Source: CAVPEW01 sp050247895
GTDB taxonomy: Bacteria > Actinomycetota > Acidimicrobiia > Acidimicrobiales > VFJN01
Reading direction: 5' to 3'
Assembly (NCBI GenBank): GCA_050247895.1
Contig: JBFWTJ010000060.1
Location: forward strand, 1 to 15,865
Length of the DNA stretch: 15,865 nt
Each line of letters opens with the position of its first letter. Position 1 is the first letter of the stretch. This document shows positions 6,304 to 12,587 of this stretch, one piece after another. The translations under genes were made by a program, and so were the position numbers. The notes beneath the pieces are model-generated. The model searched no databases. It was not told the origin of the DNA and saw only the letters and a program-made list of their open reading frames with translations.

Positions 6304-8187
6304 GTGGCCCACCTGCCTGCGCTCCGCGGCGACCCGCGCTGGCTGCGTCCGGCTTGGCGGCGCCCGGCGGTCGCCACCCCCGAGGTGGTGCGCAAGCTCC
6401 TGGCCGTCTGCTTCGCCGCGGGCGGTGCGACGACGCTGCTGTCCACGCTGTGGTCCCCCGTCTCGGGCGACCGGCGGACGGTGGCGCTCGCCATCGAGGC
6501 GCTCCTCGCAGTGGTGATCGCCCCGTCGTTCCTGCTGCTGCGGCGGATCCCGCTCTGGCTGGTGAACCTGGCCAGCGCGTCCGGCACGGTCACGGTGACC
6601 CTGGCCGTCCACCTCGGCGGTGGGGGCGGCAACGCCGCGGCGCTCGCCACCCTCTACCTGCTCGTGGTCCTGCCCAGCTTCTACCTCTACTCCCGGACGG
6701 CGGCCTGGACCCACGTGGCGCTGGCCGGCGCGACGGCCCTGCTGGTCCTGTACGGCAACGACGCCATCGGGATGTCGGAGATCGTGCTGGGCGCCGGGGT
6801 CGGCCTGACCCTGGCGGTCCTGGTGAGCTGGCTGGTGCGTGCCGCGGACCTGGCCGAGACCGACTACCTGACCGGGCTGACCAACCGGCGGGGCTTCGAG
6901 GTCGCCGCGCACGACATCCTCCACCACCACACCGGCGCCCATCCCCTGGCCCTGGTCATGATCGACCTGGACGACTTCAAGTCGGTCAACGAGCGGGGCG
7001 GCCGCCGCTTCGGCGACGAGGTGCTGCTCGACCTGGCCGCCCGCTGGCGGGGCATCCTGCCCGACACCGCCCTGCTGGCCCGTCACGGCGGCGACGAGTT
7101 CGCGGCCGTGCTCGAGGCCGTCGCCGACGACACGGTGTGCCGGGTGGTCAAGGAGATGGCCGAGGTGGCCGACGAGACCAGCTTCTCGGCCGGCGTGGCC
7201 TGGCGGACCGACGGCGAGTCGCTCTCGAAGCTCGTCCTGCGGGCCGAAGCCGCCGTCTACGACGCCAAGCGGCTCGGTCGTGGCCAGGTCGTGATCGCCC
7301 CCACCCCGAGCGGCACGGCGACCGGCCAGGAGATCCTCGACGCCCTGGCCGCCGGGCAGTTCGTGGTCAACTACCAGCCCATCGTCGACCTCGACACGGG
7401 TGCGGTCGACGAGGTCGAGGCCCTGGTCCGCTGGATCCACCCGGTGGAGGGCGTCATCCCGCCCGGTCGCTTCATCTCCCTGGCCGAGGCCAGCGGCGCG
7501 ATCGTGCCGCTGGGCGACTGGGTGCTGCGCACGACGTGCCGGGAGGCGGCGACGTGGGGGCCGAACGTCGAGGGCCGGCCGATCACCGCCAGCGTCAACG
7601 TGTCGGGCCTCGAGCTGCGGGACCCGAGCTACAGCGACCGGGTCCTGGGCCACCTGGCCGACGCCGGGCTGGATCCGCACCGGCTCGTGATCGAGCTGGT
7701 CGAGAGCGACTACAACCTCGACTCGCCCCCCGTGCGGGTCAACCTCGCCGCGCTGGCTGCGGCCGGCGTGGGCCTGGCCATCGACGACTTCGGGACGGGC
7801 TACTCGAGCCTGAACCGCCTCGACCAGGCCGACGTCCAGGTCCTCAAGATCGACCGCTCGTTCATCGCCCGCCTGACGAGCCCGACCCAGGCGATGCCGC
7901 TGGTCGAGGCCATCCTCGCCATGGCCCGGGCGCTCGACCTCCAGGTGATCGCCGAGGGCATCGAGACCCCCGAGCAGGCCCTGTGGCTCCGGGCCAACGG
8001 CTGCACGCACGGCCAGGGATACCTCTTCGGCCGACCGGGCCCGTTCGTCCCCTCCCGCTTCTCCCTCCCGACCGGGACGCGCGTCGCGAGGCCCCGCAAC
8101 GACCGCAGGGGTCCGGGGCTGACCCGTTCGGGCATCGTGGGCGAGTACGCCCCCCAGCCGACCGCGTCGACCGTCCTCACGCCCTGA
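6304..8187 (+). CDS. Membrane GGDEF-EAL cyclic-di-GMP turnover protein
   Basis: A 627-residue inner-membrane protein. About six hydrophobic helices lie at roughly residues 29-49, 58-79, 83-103, 111-130, 133-150 and 157-178. A GGDEF domain (about 184-330) and an EAL domain (about 342-590) follow directly, with no PAS or HAMP in between. The GGDEF side has DLDDFKSVN (221-229) and an intact GGDEF (262-266), so diguanylate cyclase activity is plausible. The RxxD product-inhibition site is absent (PDTA at 253-256). The EAL side keeps EAL (372-374), NVS (432-434), E464/E467 in ELVES, DDFGTGYSSL (494-503), K515 in KIDRSF and E551 in AEGIET, so phosphodiesterase activity is also plausible. The start at GTG 6304 is supported by the sigma-28-like promoter just upstream. 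The C-terminal 40 residues are disordered. The net reaction (synthesis or breakdown) cannot be decided from sequence. Confidence 0.93.
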   Translation: MAHLPALRGDPRWLRPAWRRPAVATPEVVRKLLAVCFAAGGATTLLSTLWSPVSGDRRTVALAIEALLAVVIAPSFLLLRRIPLWLVNLASASGTVTVTLAVHLGGGGGNAAALATLYLLVVLPSFYLYSRTAAWTHVALAGATALLVLYGNDAIGMSEIVLGAGVGLTLAVLVSWLVRAADLAETDYLTGLTNRRGFEVAAHDILHHHTGAHPLALVMIDLDDFKSVNERGGRRFGDEVLLDLAARWRGILPDTALLARHGGDEFAAVLEAVADDTVCRVVKEMAEVADETSFSAGVAWRTDGESLSKLVLRAEAAVYDAKRLGRGQVVIAPTPSGTATGQEILDALAAGQFVVNYQPIVDLDTGAVDEVEALVRWIHPVEGVIPPGRFISLAEASGAIVPLGDWVLRTTCREAATWGPNVEGRPITASVNVSGLELRDPSYSDRVLGHLADAGLDPHRLVIELVESDYNLDSPPVRVNLAALAAAGVGLAIDDFGTGYSSLNRLDQADVQVLKIDRSFIARLTSPTQAMPLVEAILAMARALDLQVIAEGIETPEQALWLRANGCTHGQGYLFGRPGPFVPSRFSLPTGTRVARPRNDRRGPGLTRSGIVGEYAPQPTASTVLTP

Positions 8188-8188
8188 A

Positions 8189-8227
8189 CCGGCGCACCGC
8201 GGGGCGTCGGCCCCGGGGACGCGCCGG
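8189..8227. terminator. Stacked hairpin terminator between convergent genes
   Basis: A 7-bp outer stem (CCGGCGC 8189-8195 with GCGCCGG 8221-8227) encloses a 6-bp stem (CGGGGC 8200-8205 with GCCCCG 8210-8215) closed by a GTCG tetraloop. It starts 2 nt after the GGDEF-EAL stop and faces the convergent zinc-finger gene, so it may stop transcription from both sides. Confidence 0.5.
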
Positions 8228-8262
8228 CAAGGACGGACGCGGCCTCCGAGCGCGGCCCGCTC

Positions 8263-8559
8263 CTAGTGCCGGACGGCGCAGGAGACGCAGTGCCGGGTGT
8301 GGGGCAGGGCCTCGAGGCGGGCCACGGGCACGGCCGACCCGCAGTCCTCGCAGAGGCCGTAGGTGCCCTCGTCCAGGCGCCCGAGGGCCGCCTCGATGTC
8401 ACCGACGAGCTGGCGGGCCGACGCCTGCACGGCTTCGGCGATGTCGGGCTCGAGGTCGGCCGGAGGGCCGTTGCTGAGCGTGTCGGCCAGGGCGTGCTCC
8501 AAGGCCACGCGCAGGCGCTGGGTCACCTCGGGCACGAGGTCGGGGTGGGTCGTGGTCAT
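8263..8559 (-). CDS. TraR/DksA-type C4 zinc-finger protein
   Basis: A 98-residue protein with an N-terminal alpha-helical region (about residues 8-62, predicted coiled coil) and a C-terminal four-cysteine zinc finger. The cysteines are C70 and C73 (CEDC) and C91 and C94 (CVSC). GTYGLCEDCGSAVPVARLEALPHTRHC is the DksA/TraR signature. DksA-family proteins bind the RNA polymerase secondary channel, and in proteobacteria they act with ppGpp. Actinobacterial small homologues are poorly characterised, so RNA-polymerase binding here is inference. It is shorter than E. coli DksA and closer to TraR in size. The start is the ATG at 8559, preceded on the minus strand by AGGAG at a 5-nt spacing. The frame is open further upstream, but that part is Pro/Arg-rich and unlike the family. 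It is monocistronic and converges on the GGDEF-EAL gene. Confidence 0.88.
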   Translation of the reverse strand: MTTTHPDLVPEVTQRLRVALEHALADTLSNGPPADLEPDIAEAVQASARQLVGDIEAALGRLDEGTYGLCEDCGSAVPVARLEALPHTRHCVSCAVRH

Positions 8560-9080
8560 CGCTGCTCCTGTTGGTTCGGTGGATCTGATCGGTGGGTGCC
8601 CCTCCTCGTCCCGCCGTCCACGACGGCCGGGAGGGTGCACCGGGTCCAAGGGTCGAGCTCGACGGGAGAGGTGGGTTCGGTCCGGTCGGCCGGTGGGCGC
8701 CGACCTCGGCGTCGTGGGCGGTCCGGCCGTCGGGTCGTCGGTGTGCTCGATCACCGACCGGCAGGGGACCCGCGCTGCCGGTGGCTCCGGCCAAGGACCG
8801 GCCCCGAGCCGATCGGATGGGAATCGGATGGGTGGGACGAGGTGACGCCCCTCCGGTGGGTACCGGTCGGTACGGCCACCAGCCGGCCGGTCGATGACGT
8901 ATCCACGACCCCGACGGGAGAACGGCCGATCGGCACCGACTGCGCCCCTGAGCGGACGGAAGGCGAACCCGGAGCCCCGCCGAGGCGGATCGACGGCGAG
9001 TCTCGGAACCGCTCCCCTGGACATCCGCCTCACCGGCGGTCCGATCCCTCCCCGGCGCCCTCAGGGATGCAGGGCGACGG

Positions 9081-9116
9081 CGGATACCGACACCACGTCG
9101 GATACCGACACCACGT
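9081..9116. repeat. 18-bp tandem duplication (two copies)
   Basis: CGGATACCGACACCACGT occurs twice, head to tail and identical, at 9081-9098 and 9099-9116. The following CG continues a third unit for two bases only. Two copies without spacers do not make a CRISPR array; replication slippage is the simplest explanation. Confidence 0.9.
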
Positions 9117-9241
9117 CGACGGGATCGTGTCGTCCCAAGGATGCCCAACCTCGCGGAAGGCCGCCGATCGACCGACCCGACGGCTCTCGTGCCGACGGCG
9201 CTCGGCCACGGGCGGACGGGCGCGGCAGGTCGGGGTCGGGC

Positions 9242-9346
9242 CTAGCGGACCGGCGGTGCGCCGAGGAGCAGGGACCTCCAGCAGGCCGGCTTCTCGAACG
9301 CGGGGATGCACAGGCCGCGTCGGCTGGTGCTCACTCCCCGTTCCAT
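9242..9346 (-). CDS. Possible leaderless small ORF, 34 residues
   Basis: ATG at 9346 runs to TAG at 9242. The product would be short, basic and with two cysteines (C13 in RRGLCIPAF, C22 in KPACWRSLL). I do not recognise it. Support is positional: a TATGCT box, a perfect TANNNT -10, lies at 9353-9358 on the minus strand, 6 nt before the ATG, as for leaderless actinobacterial mRNAs. GC at third codon positions is high, but that is weak evidence in this genome. There is no Shine-Dalgarno sequence and no clear -35. It is antisense to, and upstream of, the SRPBCC remnant. It may be a real small protein, a leader peptide or chance. Confidence 0.3.
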   Translation of the reverse strand: MERGVSTSRRGLCIPAFEKPACWRSLLLGAPPVR

Positions 9347-9352
9347 CCGCCG

Positions 9353-9358
9353 AGCATA
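9353..9358 (-). promoter_or_regulatory. -10-like TATGCT element
   Basis: Read on the minus strand this hexamer matches TANNNT and lies 6 nt before the ATG at 9346. It is one of few such AT-bearing hexamers in the surrounding kilobase. No -35 element was found. Confidence 0.35.
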
Positions 9359-9413
9359 GGCACCACGAGGCGTCCTCCGGCCATGTTTCGTTCAGATCGA
9401 CCGTGCCGACCGG

Positions 9414-9584
9414 AGTCGCCAGGAGGAGGTCGACCCGAGCTCGCTGTCGGGGACCGGCCCCGGCTGGGAGTGGTACCTCGACCGCCTGGTCGCCGCCGTC
9501 TCCGGCGGGACCCTGCCCACCCTGGACGACTTCGCCACCACCTACGCCCCCATGGGCCCGTCCTACGCCGCGATGCTCACCTGA
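9414..9584 (+). pseudogene. C-terminal remnant of an SRPBCC/AHSA1-like protein
   Basis: In the frame ending at TGA 9582-9584 the translation contains GTGPGWEWYLDRLVAAVSGG, then TLPTLDDFATTYAPMGPSYAAMLT. This is the pattern of the C-terminal helix of SRPBCC (START-like, Aha1 C-terminal type) proteins: Gly-Trp, then a Tyr-Leu-Asp-x-Leu helix, then a Trp/Phe and Tyr-rich tail. Back to the stop at 9357-9359 the frame has no ATG, GTG or TTG, and the residues before about 9432 no longer look like the family. The beta-sheet part of the domain, about 100 residues, is missing. I therefore read it as a 5'-truncated gene fragment. It lies just before tRNA-Gln, so loss during a rearrangement at that tRNA locus is possible. 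Recognition is from memory of the family, without an alignment. Confidence 0.5.
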
Positions 9585-9641
9585 CCCGGACCGAAACCGG
9601 GCCGGTCCCGAATCCGTCCGTGGGGCCTGTGCCGCTTCGCG

Positions 9642-9674
9642 CAGGAGGCCCAGGTCGTCGACCTGGGCCTCCTG
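9642..9674 (-). terminator. 16-bp hairpin downstream of tRNA-Gln
   Basis: CAGGAGGCCCAGGTCG (9642-9657) and its exact reverse complement (9659-9674) are separated by one base, giving a perfect 16-bp inverted repeat (fewer pairs form once the loop is allowed for). It begins 9 nt past the 3' end of the tRNA on the minus strand. No T-tract follows, so it would be a T-less actinobacterial-type terminator. It would also stop plus-strand transcription. Confidence 0.7.
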
Positions 9675-9683
9675 GCTCTCGTG

Positions 9684-9755
9684 CTCGGGGGGGAGGACTC
9701 GAACCCCCAATAACTGGACCAGAACCAGTTGTGTTGCCGATTACACCACCCCCGA
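9684..9755 (-). tRNA. tRNA-Gln (CTG anticodon)
   Basis: The minus strand folds as a 72-nt cloverleaf. Acceptor TCGGGGG pairs with CCCCCGA, with discriminator G. The D stem is GTGT/ACAC with loop AATCGGCA, and the anticodon stem is ACTGG/CCAGT with loop TTCTGGT, giving anticodon CTG (reads CAG, glutamine). The variable loop is TATT. The T stem GGGGG/CCTCC has one G-U pair, and the T loop is TTCGAGT. CCA is not encoded (CAC follows the discriminator). It lies about 0.8 kb downstream of gltX on the same strand, and a strong hairpin follows it. Confidence 0.97.
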
Positions 9756-9770
9756 TCGGGCGGACCCTCG

Positions 9771-9776
9771 ACTCTA
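9771..9776 (-). promoter_or_regulatory. Possible -10 box of tRNA-Gln
   Basis: On the minus strand TAGAGT matches the TANNNT -10 consensus 15 nt before the tRNA 5' end, leaving room for a start near 9764. I could not find a matching -35. The tRNA may therefore be transcribed on its own as well as from the upstream genes. Confidence 0.4.
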
Positions 9777-9805
9777 GCCAGCCCGCGCGCCCGGCCCCAC
9801 ACCGA

Positions 9806-10477
9806 TCAGGGCCCGGCCGAGGTGACCGCCTCGTCCAGCCGGACCAGGCGCCGGTAGCCGATCAGCCGGCCCACCGCGACCGCACCGGTCTCGCGCACCA
9901 GCGCCTCGAACCGGCCGCCGAACGACTGGGTCGAGCGAGTCGGCGACACCGCGGCGTCCAGGCCCAGCTCCTCGGCGATCGCCCCGAGCCGGTAGGCGTG
10001 GTAGCCGTCGCTGACCAGCAGCACGTCGGTGATGTCGCGCCGGCGCAGGAAGCGGGCCGACGCAGCCAGCTCCTCCCAGGTGTTGGTCCCCTCGACCTCC
10101 ATCAGCAGGTCCTCGTCGGGCACGCCCCGCTCGCGCAGGTACGTGTAGCCGGCCTGGGCCTCGGTGAAGCGGTCTCCGGGCCGGCTGCCACCGGTCACCA
10201 CGATCACCGGGGCCAGGCCCCGCTCCCACAGGGCGTGGGCGTGGTCGAGCCGCTGGCGCAGCACAGGTGACGGCCGCCCGTCGTACTGCGCGGCACCGAG
10301 CACCACGATGGCCTGGGCCGGCCGGGCCTCGTCGCGGGTCGAGGCCCGGTACACCTGGACGAAGGTGACACCGAGGTACACGACACCCAGCAGCACCACG
10401 ACCAGAACCGCCCGCACGGCCAGGCGCCACCGCCCACGCCGACGCCGTGCCGGTGGCCGGACCTCCTCGTCGGTCAC
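9806..10477 (-). CDS. YdcF/DUF218 family membrane-anchored protein
   Basis: A 223-residue protein with an Arg-rich cytoplasmic N-terminus (RRRRGRWR, residues 12-19), one transmembrane helix (about 20-41) and an extracytoplasmic DUF218 domain. Family motifs are seen in order: AIVVLGAAQYDGRPSPVLRQRLDHA (56-80), VIVVTGGSRPGDRFTEAQAG, the acidic-then-TNTWEEL segment and VLLVSDGYHAYRL with its conserved His. DUF218 proteins such as YdcF, SanA and ElyC are tied to envelope processes; YdcF has been reported to bind S-adenosylmethionine, and no general reaction is established. GTG 10477 is the start, with no strong Shine-Dalgarno sequence. It follows gltX on the same strand after a 117-bp gap containing a diverged repeat. 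The cell-envelope role is inference. Confidence 0.9.
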   Translation of the reverse strand: MTDEEVRPPARRRRGRWRLAVRAVLVVVLLGVVYLGVTFVQVYRASTRDEARPAQAIVVLGAAQYDGRPSPVLRQRLDHAHALWERGLAPVIVVTGGSRPGDRFTEAQAGYTYLRERGVPDEDLLMEVEGTNTWEELAASARFLRRRDITDVLLVSDGYHAYRLGAIAEELGLDAAVSPTRSTQSFGGRFEALVRETGAVAVGRLIGYRRLVRLDEAVTSAGP

Positions 10478-10587
10478 CGGTCGCCCCTGCGGCCTCGCCC
10501 CGGCCCACTCGCTCCGGCCGCGCCCGGGCGGGACGCCGCTCCGTGCGCGCCCGCTCCGGTCACCGGTCCCCCCTGGGGCCGCACCCC
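10471..10587. repeat. Imperfect 31-bp direct repeat flanking the YdcF start
   Basis: The segments 10471-10501 and 10557-10587 match at 27 of 31 positions and share an exact 12-bp core, CGGTCACCGGTC. The lower copy contains the GTG start of the YdcF gene; the upper copy lies just after the gltX stop. The spacing is 86 bp, so this is not a reading-frame repeat. It suggests a local duplication or paired binding sites. Confidence 0.6.
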
Positions 10588-10594
10588 CGGTCCG

Positions 10595-11995
10595 TCACAG
10601 CCGGGCGCGGGCGGCCTCGAGCCGGGCGATCGTGCGCTCGCGGCCGAGGACCTCGAGCGACTCGAACAGGGGCGGCCCCACCGACCGGCCCGTCGTCGCC
10701 ACGCGGACCGGCGCCTGGGCCTTGCTGAGCTGCGGGCGCCCCTCGGCGTTGACCAGTCCGGCGTCGACCGCCGCCTCCTCGACCGCACCCCGGATCCCGT
10801 CGGCCTCCCAGCCGGCCAGCGCGCCCAGCCGGCCGAGCACGGCCTCGAGCATCTCGGGTGCCGACCGGCCCTTGACCATCGCCTTGTCCCACGACTCCTG
10901 GTCGACGTCGAGCTCGCCGTCGACCAGGAAGGCGATCATCGGCTCGACCTCGCCCAGCAACCGGACCCGCTCCTGGACCAGCGGGGCCAGCCGTGACAAC
11001 GCCGCGGCGGCCGGTTCGCCCGACAGGTAGGGTCGGGCCCGGGCCTCGAACTCATCCACGGGCAGGGCCCGGATGTGGTCGGCGTTGAACGCCTGGAGCT
11101 TGCGCTCGTCGAAGAAGGCCGGCGACTGCGACACGTCCTCCAGGCGGAAGAGGCCCACGATCTCGTCGAGGGGACGGACCTCGACGCCGTCCCGCGGACC
11201 CCAGCCGAGCAGGGCCAGGTAGTTCACCATGGCCTCGGGCAGGTACCCAGCGGCCCGGAAGTCCTCCACCGACACCGAGTCCCGGCGCTTGGACAGCTTC
11301 TGGCGGGCCTCGTTGACCAGGATCGGCAGGTGGGCGAACACCGGCCGGTGGTCCAGGCCGAGCGCCTCGCCGATGAGCAGGTACTTGGGCGTGCCGTTGA
11401 CGTGCTCCTCGCCCCGCACGACGTGGGTGATGCCCATGTCGGCGTCGTCGACGACGTTGGCCAGCAGGAACGTCGGCGTCCCGGTGGAGCGCAGCAGGAC
11501 GAAGTCCTCCAGCTTGGCGTTCTCGAACTGGACCCGGCCCCGGACCAGGTCGTCGAAGCCCGTGACGCCGGTGTCGGGGACCCGGAACCGCAGGGCCCGA
11601 CCCGGCCCCGCGGTCAGGCCACGCGCGCGGCAGTGGCCGTCGTAGCCGGGCGGGCCGCCCCGCTCCTTGGCCCGCGCCTGGACCTGCTCCGCGGTGCAGT
11701 CGCAGTAGTAGGCCCGCTCCCCCACGATGAGCTGGGCCGCGGCATCGGCGTAGAGCTGCGACCGGTCCGACTGGTGGACCTCGGTGCCGTCCCAGTCCAG
11801 CCCCAGCCAGCGCAGCATCTCCAGGATGTCCTCGGTCAGCTCGGGCCGGTTGCGCTCGGTGTCGGTGTCCTCGATGCGCAACAGGAACTGCCCGCCGACC
11901 CGCCGGGCGTGGAGCCAGTTGAACAGCGCCGTGCGGGCCCCGCCGACGTGGAGGTAGCCGGTGGGCGAGGGTGCGAAGCGGAGCCGGTCGGTCAC
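10595..11995 (-). CDS. gltX: Glutamyl-tRNA synthetase
   Basis: A 466-residue class I aminoacyl-tRNA synthetase of normal bacterial GluRS length. It charges tRNA-Glu with glutamate in the cytosol. In bacteria lacking GlnRS it also mischarges tRNA-Gln, and GatCAB then amidates the product. Visible: the N-terminal APSPTGYLHVGGARTALFNW block with the HIGH-like HVGG (residues 16-19), RIEDTD (40-45), HVVRGEEHVNGTPKY (191-205) and the KMSKS-like KLSKR (233-237). A zinc-site pattern C98-x-C100 ... Y118-x3-C122 is present, so this copy keeps the zinc ligands that some bacterial GluRS lack. The C-terminal anticodon-binding region runs from about 300. GTG 11995 overlaps the stop of the upstream hypothetical gene by 4 bp, so the two are probably translationally coupled. 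A tRNA-Gln gene lies about 0.8 kb downstream. Confidence 0.97.
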   Translation of the reverse strand: MTDRLRFAPSPTGYLHVGGARTALFNWLHARRVGGQFLLRIEDTDTERNRPELTEDILEMLRWLGLDWDGTEVHQSDRSQLYADAAAQLIVGERAYYCDCTAEQVQARAKERGGPPGYDGHCRARGLTAGPGRALRFRVPDTGVTGFDDLVRGRVQFENAKLEDFVLLRSTGTPTFLLANVVDDADMGITHVVRGEEHVNGTPKYLLIGEALGLDHRPVFAHLPILVNEARQKLSKRRDSVSVEDFRAAGYLPEAMVNYLALLGWGPRDGVEVRPLDEIVGLFRLEDVSQSPAFFDERKLQAFNADHIRALPVDEFEARARPYLSGEPAAAALSRLAPLVQERVRLLGEVEPMIAFLVDGELDVDQESWDKAMVKGRSAPEMLEAVLGRLGALAGWEADGIRGAVEEAAVDAGLVNAEGRPQLSKAQAPVRVATTGRSVGPPLFESLEVLGRERTIARLEAARARL

Positions 11996-12561
11996 CCGGG
12001 CGAGGGTAGTGGGCGCCCCCGCGGGCGGATCCAGGCTTCGGCCGGCAGGGCCAGCAGGGACCGCCAGTCCCGGGTGTGGGCCTCGGCCACCTGGGCCGGC
12101 GTGCGGCGCAGCACCTCGTCGGGGACCAGGTCGACGATCCGTCGCAGGTCCTCGTAGTGGTGCGGGCTCGACACCTCCTCGAAGAGCGACCGACGCAGCT
12201 CGACGAGCTCGGCCGGCGCCTCGCCCAGGAAGCCCCAGGCGGTGAGGGCGACCGTCAGGTCGTGGACCACGGGCGCCCGGCCGAACAGCGACGCCCGCTT
12301 CAGCCCGACCGCCGCGGCGGCGGCCAACACGTCGCGGGCGTGCTCGCCCGGGGCGAGGACCAGCCTGCCGGCCAGGCCCCGGGCCAGCGTGAGGATGTAG
12401 CCCTGGTCGGGGCCGGGGTTGCCCAGGCGGTCGCCCCGGGGCTGGAGGCCGGCCAGCTCGGCCGGCCGCTCCGCGCGCCAGCTCTGGGGCCGGCGAGGGG
12501 GCGACGAGTACGAGCGGACCTCGTCGTTGACGTCGGAGGGCACGTACGTGGGGGCGGACAC
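11992..12561 (-). CDS. Conserved-looking hypothetical protein upstream of gltX
   Basis: A 189-residue cytosolic protein that I do not recognise as a named family. It has an N-terminal part MSAPTYVPSDVNDEVRSYSS followed by PPRRPQSWRAERPAEL, then a mostly alpha-helical part with LTLARGLAGRLVLAPGEHARDVLAAAAAVGLKRASLFGRAPVVHDLTVALTAWGFLGEAP. The C-terminal part contains a HHYEDLRRIVDLVP motif. There are no cysteines, signal peptide or membrane segment. I chose GTG 12561 over the TTG 18 nt further upstream because a TAGCGT -10-like box lies 7 nt before it. It overlaps gltX by GTGA, so it is very likely co-transcribed and coupled with it. The sequence is complex and well composed, so it is a real gene, but its function is unknown. 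Confidence 0.8.
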   Translation of the reverse strand: MSAPTYVPSDVNDEVRSYSSPPRRPQSWRAERPAELAGLQPRGDRLGNPGPDQGYILTLARGLAGRLVLAPGEHARDVLAAAAAVGLKRASLFGRAPVVHDLTVALTAWGFLGEAPAELVELRRSLFEEVSSPHHYEDLRRIVDLVPDEVLRRTPAQVAEAHTRDWRSLLALPAEAWIRPRGRPLPSPG

Positions 12562-12568
12562 GCCCCGG

Positions 12569-12574
12569 ACGCTA
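12569..12574 (-). promoter_or_regulatory. Possible leaderless -10 box for the hypothetical-gltX pair
   Basis: TAGCGT on the minus strand fits TANNNT and ends 7 nt before the GTG at 12561, the spacing expected for leaderless transcription. It lies between a small hairpin and the start codon. No convincing -35 was found. Confidence 0.4.
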
Positions 12575-12587
12575 CGCAACGCGCCGG

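Larger units (their letters stand above)
8560..9410. other. Gene-poor spacer with short repeats
   Basis: No recognisable protein gene or structured RNA family is seen here, although frames are open because of the high GC content; the translations are Arg/Pro-rich and low in complexity. It holds a 10-bp direct repeat ATCGGATGGG (8812-8821 and 8823-8832), an inverted repeat GTACCGGTCGGTAC (8860-8873) with a mismatched centre, an 18-bp tandem duplication (9081-9116) and a possible small ORF on the minus strand (9242-9346). Sequence further right is the remnant of an SRPBCC gene. The region looks like decayed or rearranged DNA, but I cannot exclude an unrecognised RNA. Confidence 0.5.

Noticed and set aside
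6091..8010. 639-residue open frame antisense to the GGDEF-EAL gene
   Set aside because: It is a GC-driven shadow: the product is repetitive Gly/Arg/His/Asp sequence without domains, and the plus-strand frame has unmistakable GGDEF and EAL motifs.
8560..9033. N-terminal extension of the DksA-like protein up to 256 residues
   Set aside because: The extension is Pro/Arg-rich with no recognisable domain, while the ATG at 8559 has AGGAG at a 5-nt spacing and gives the normal family length.
9081..9116. CRISPR array
   Set aside because: There are only two directly abutting units, with no spacers and no cas genes.
8894..10270. 458-residue plus-strand open frame across the gene-poor region and tRNA-Gln
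   Set aside because: It reads through a tRNA and antisense through the YdcF gene; composition is typical of a chance frame in high-GC DNA.
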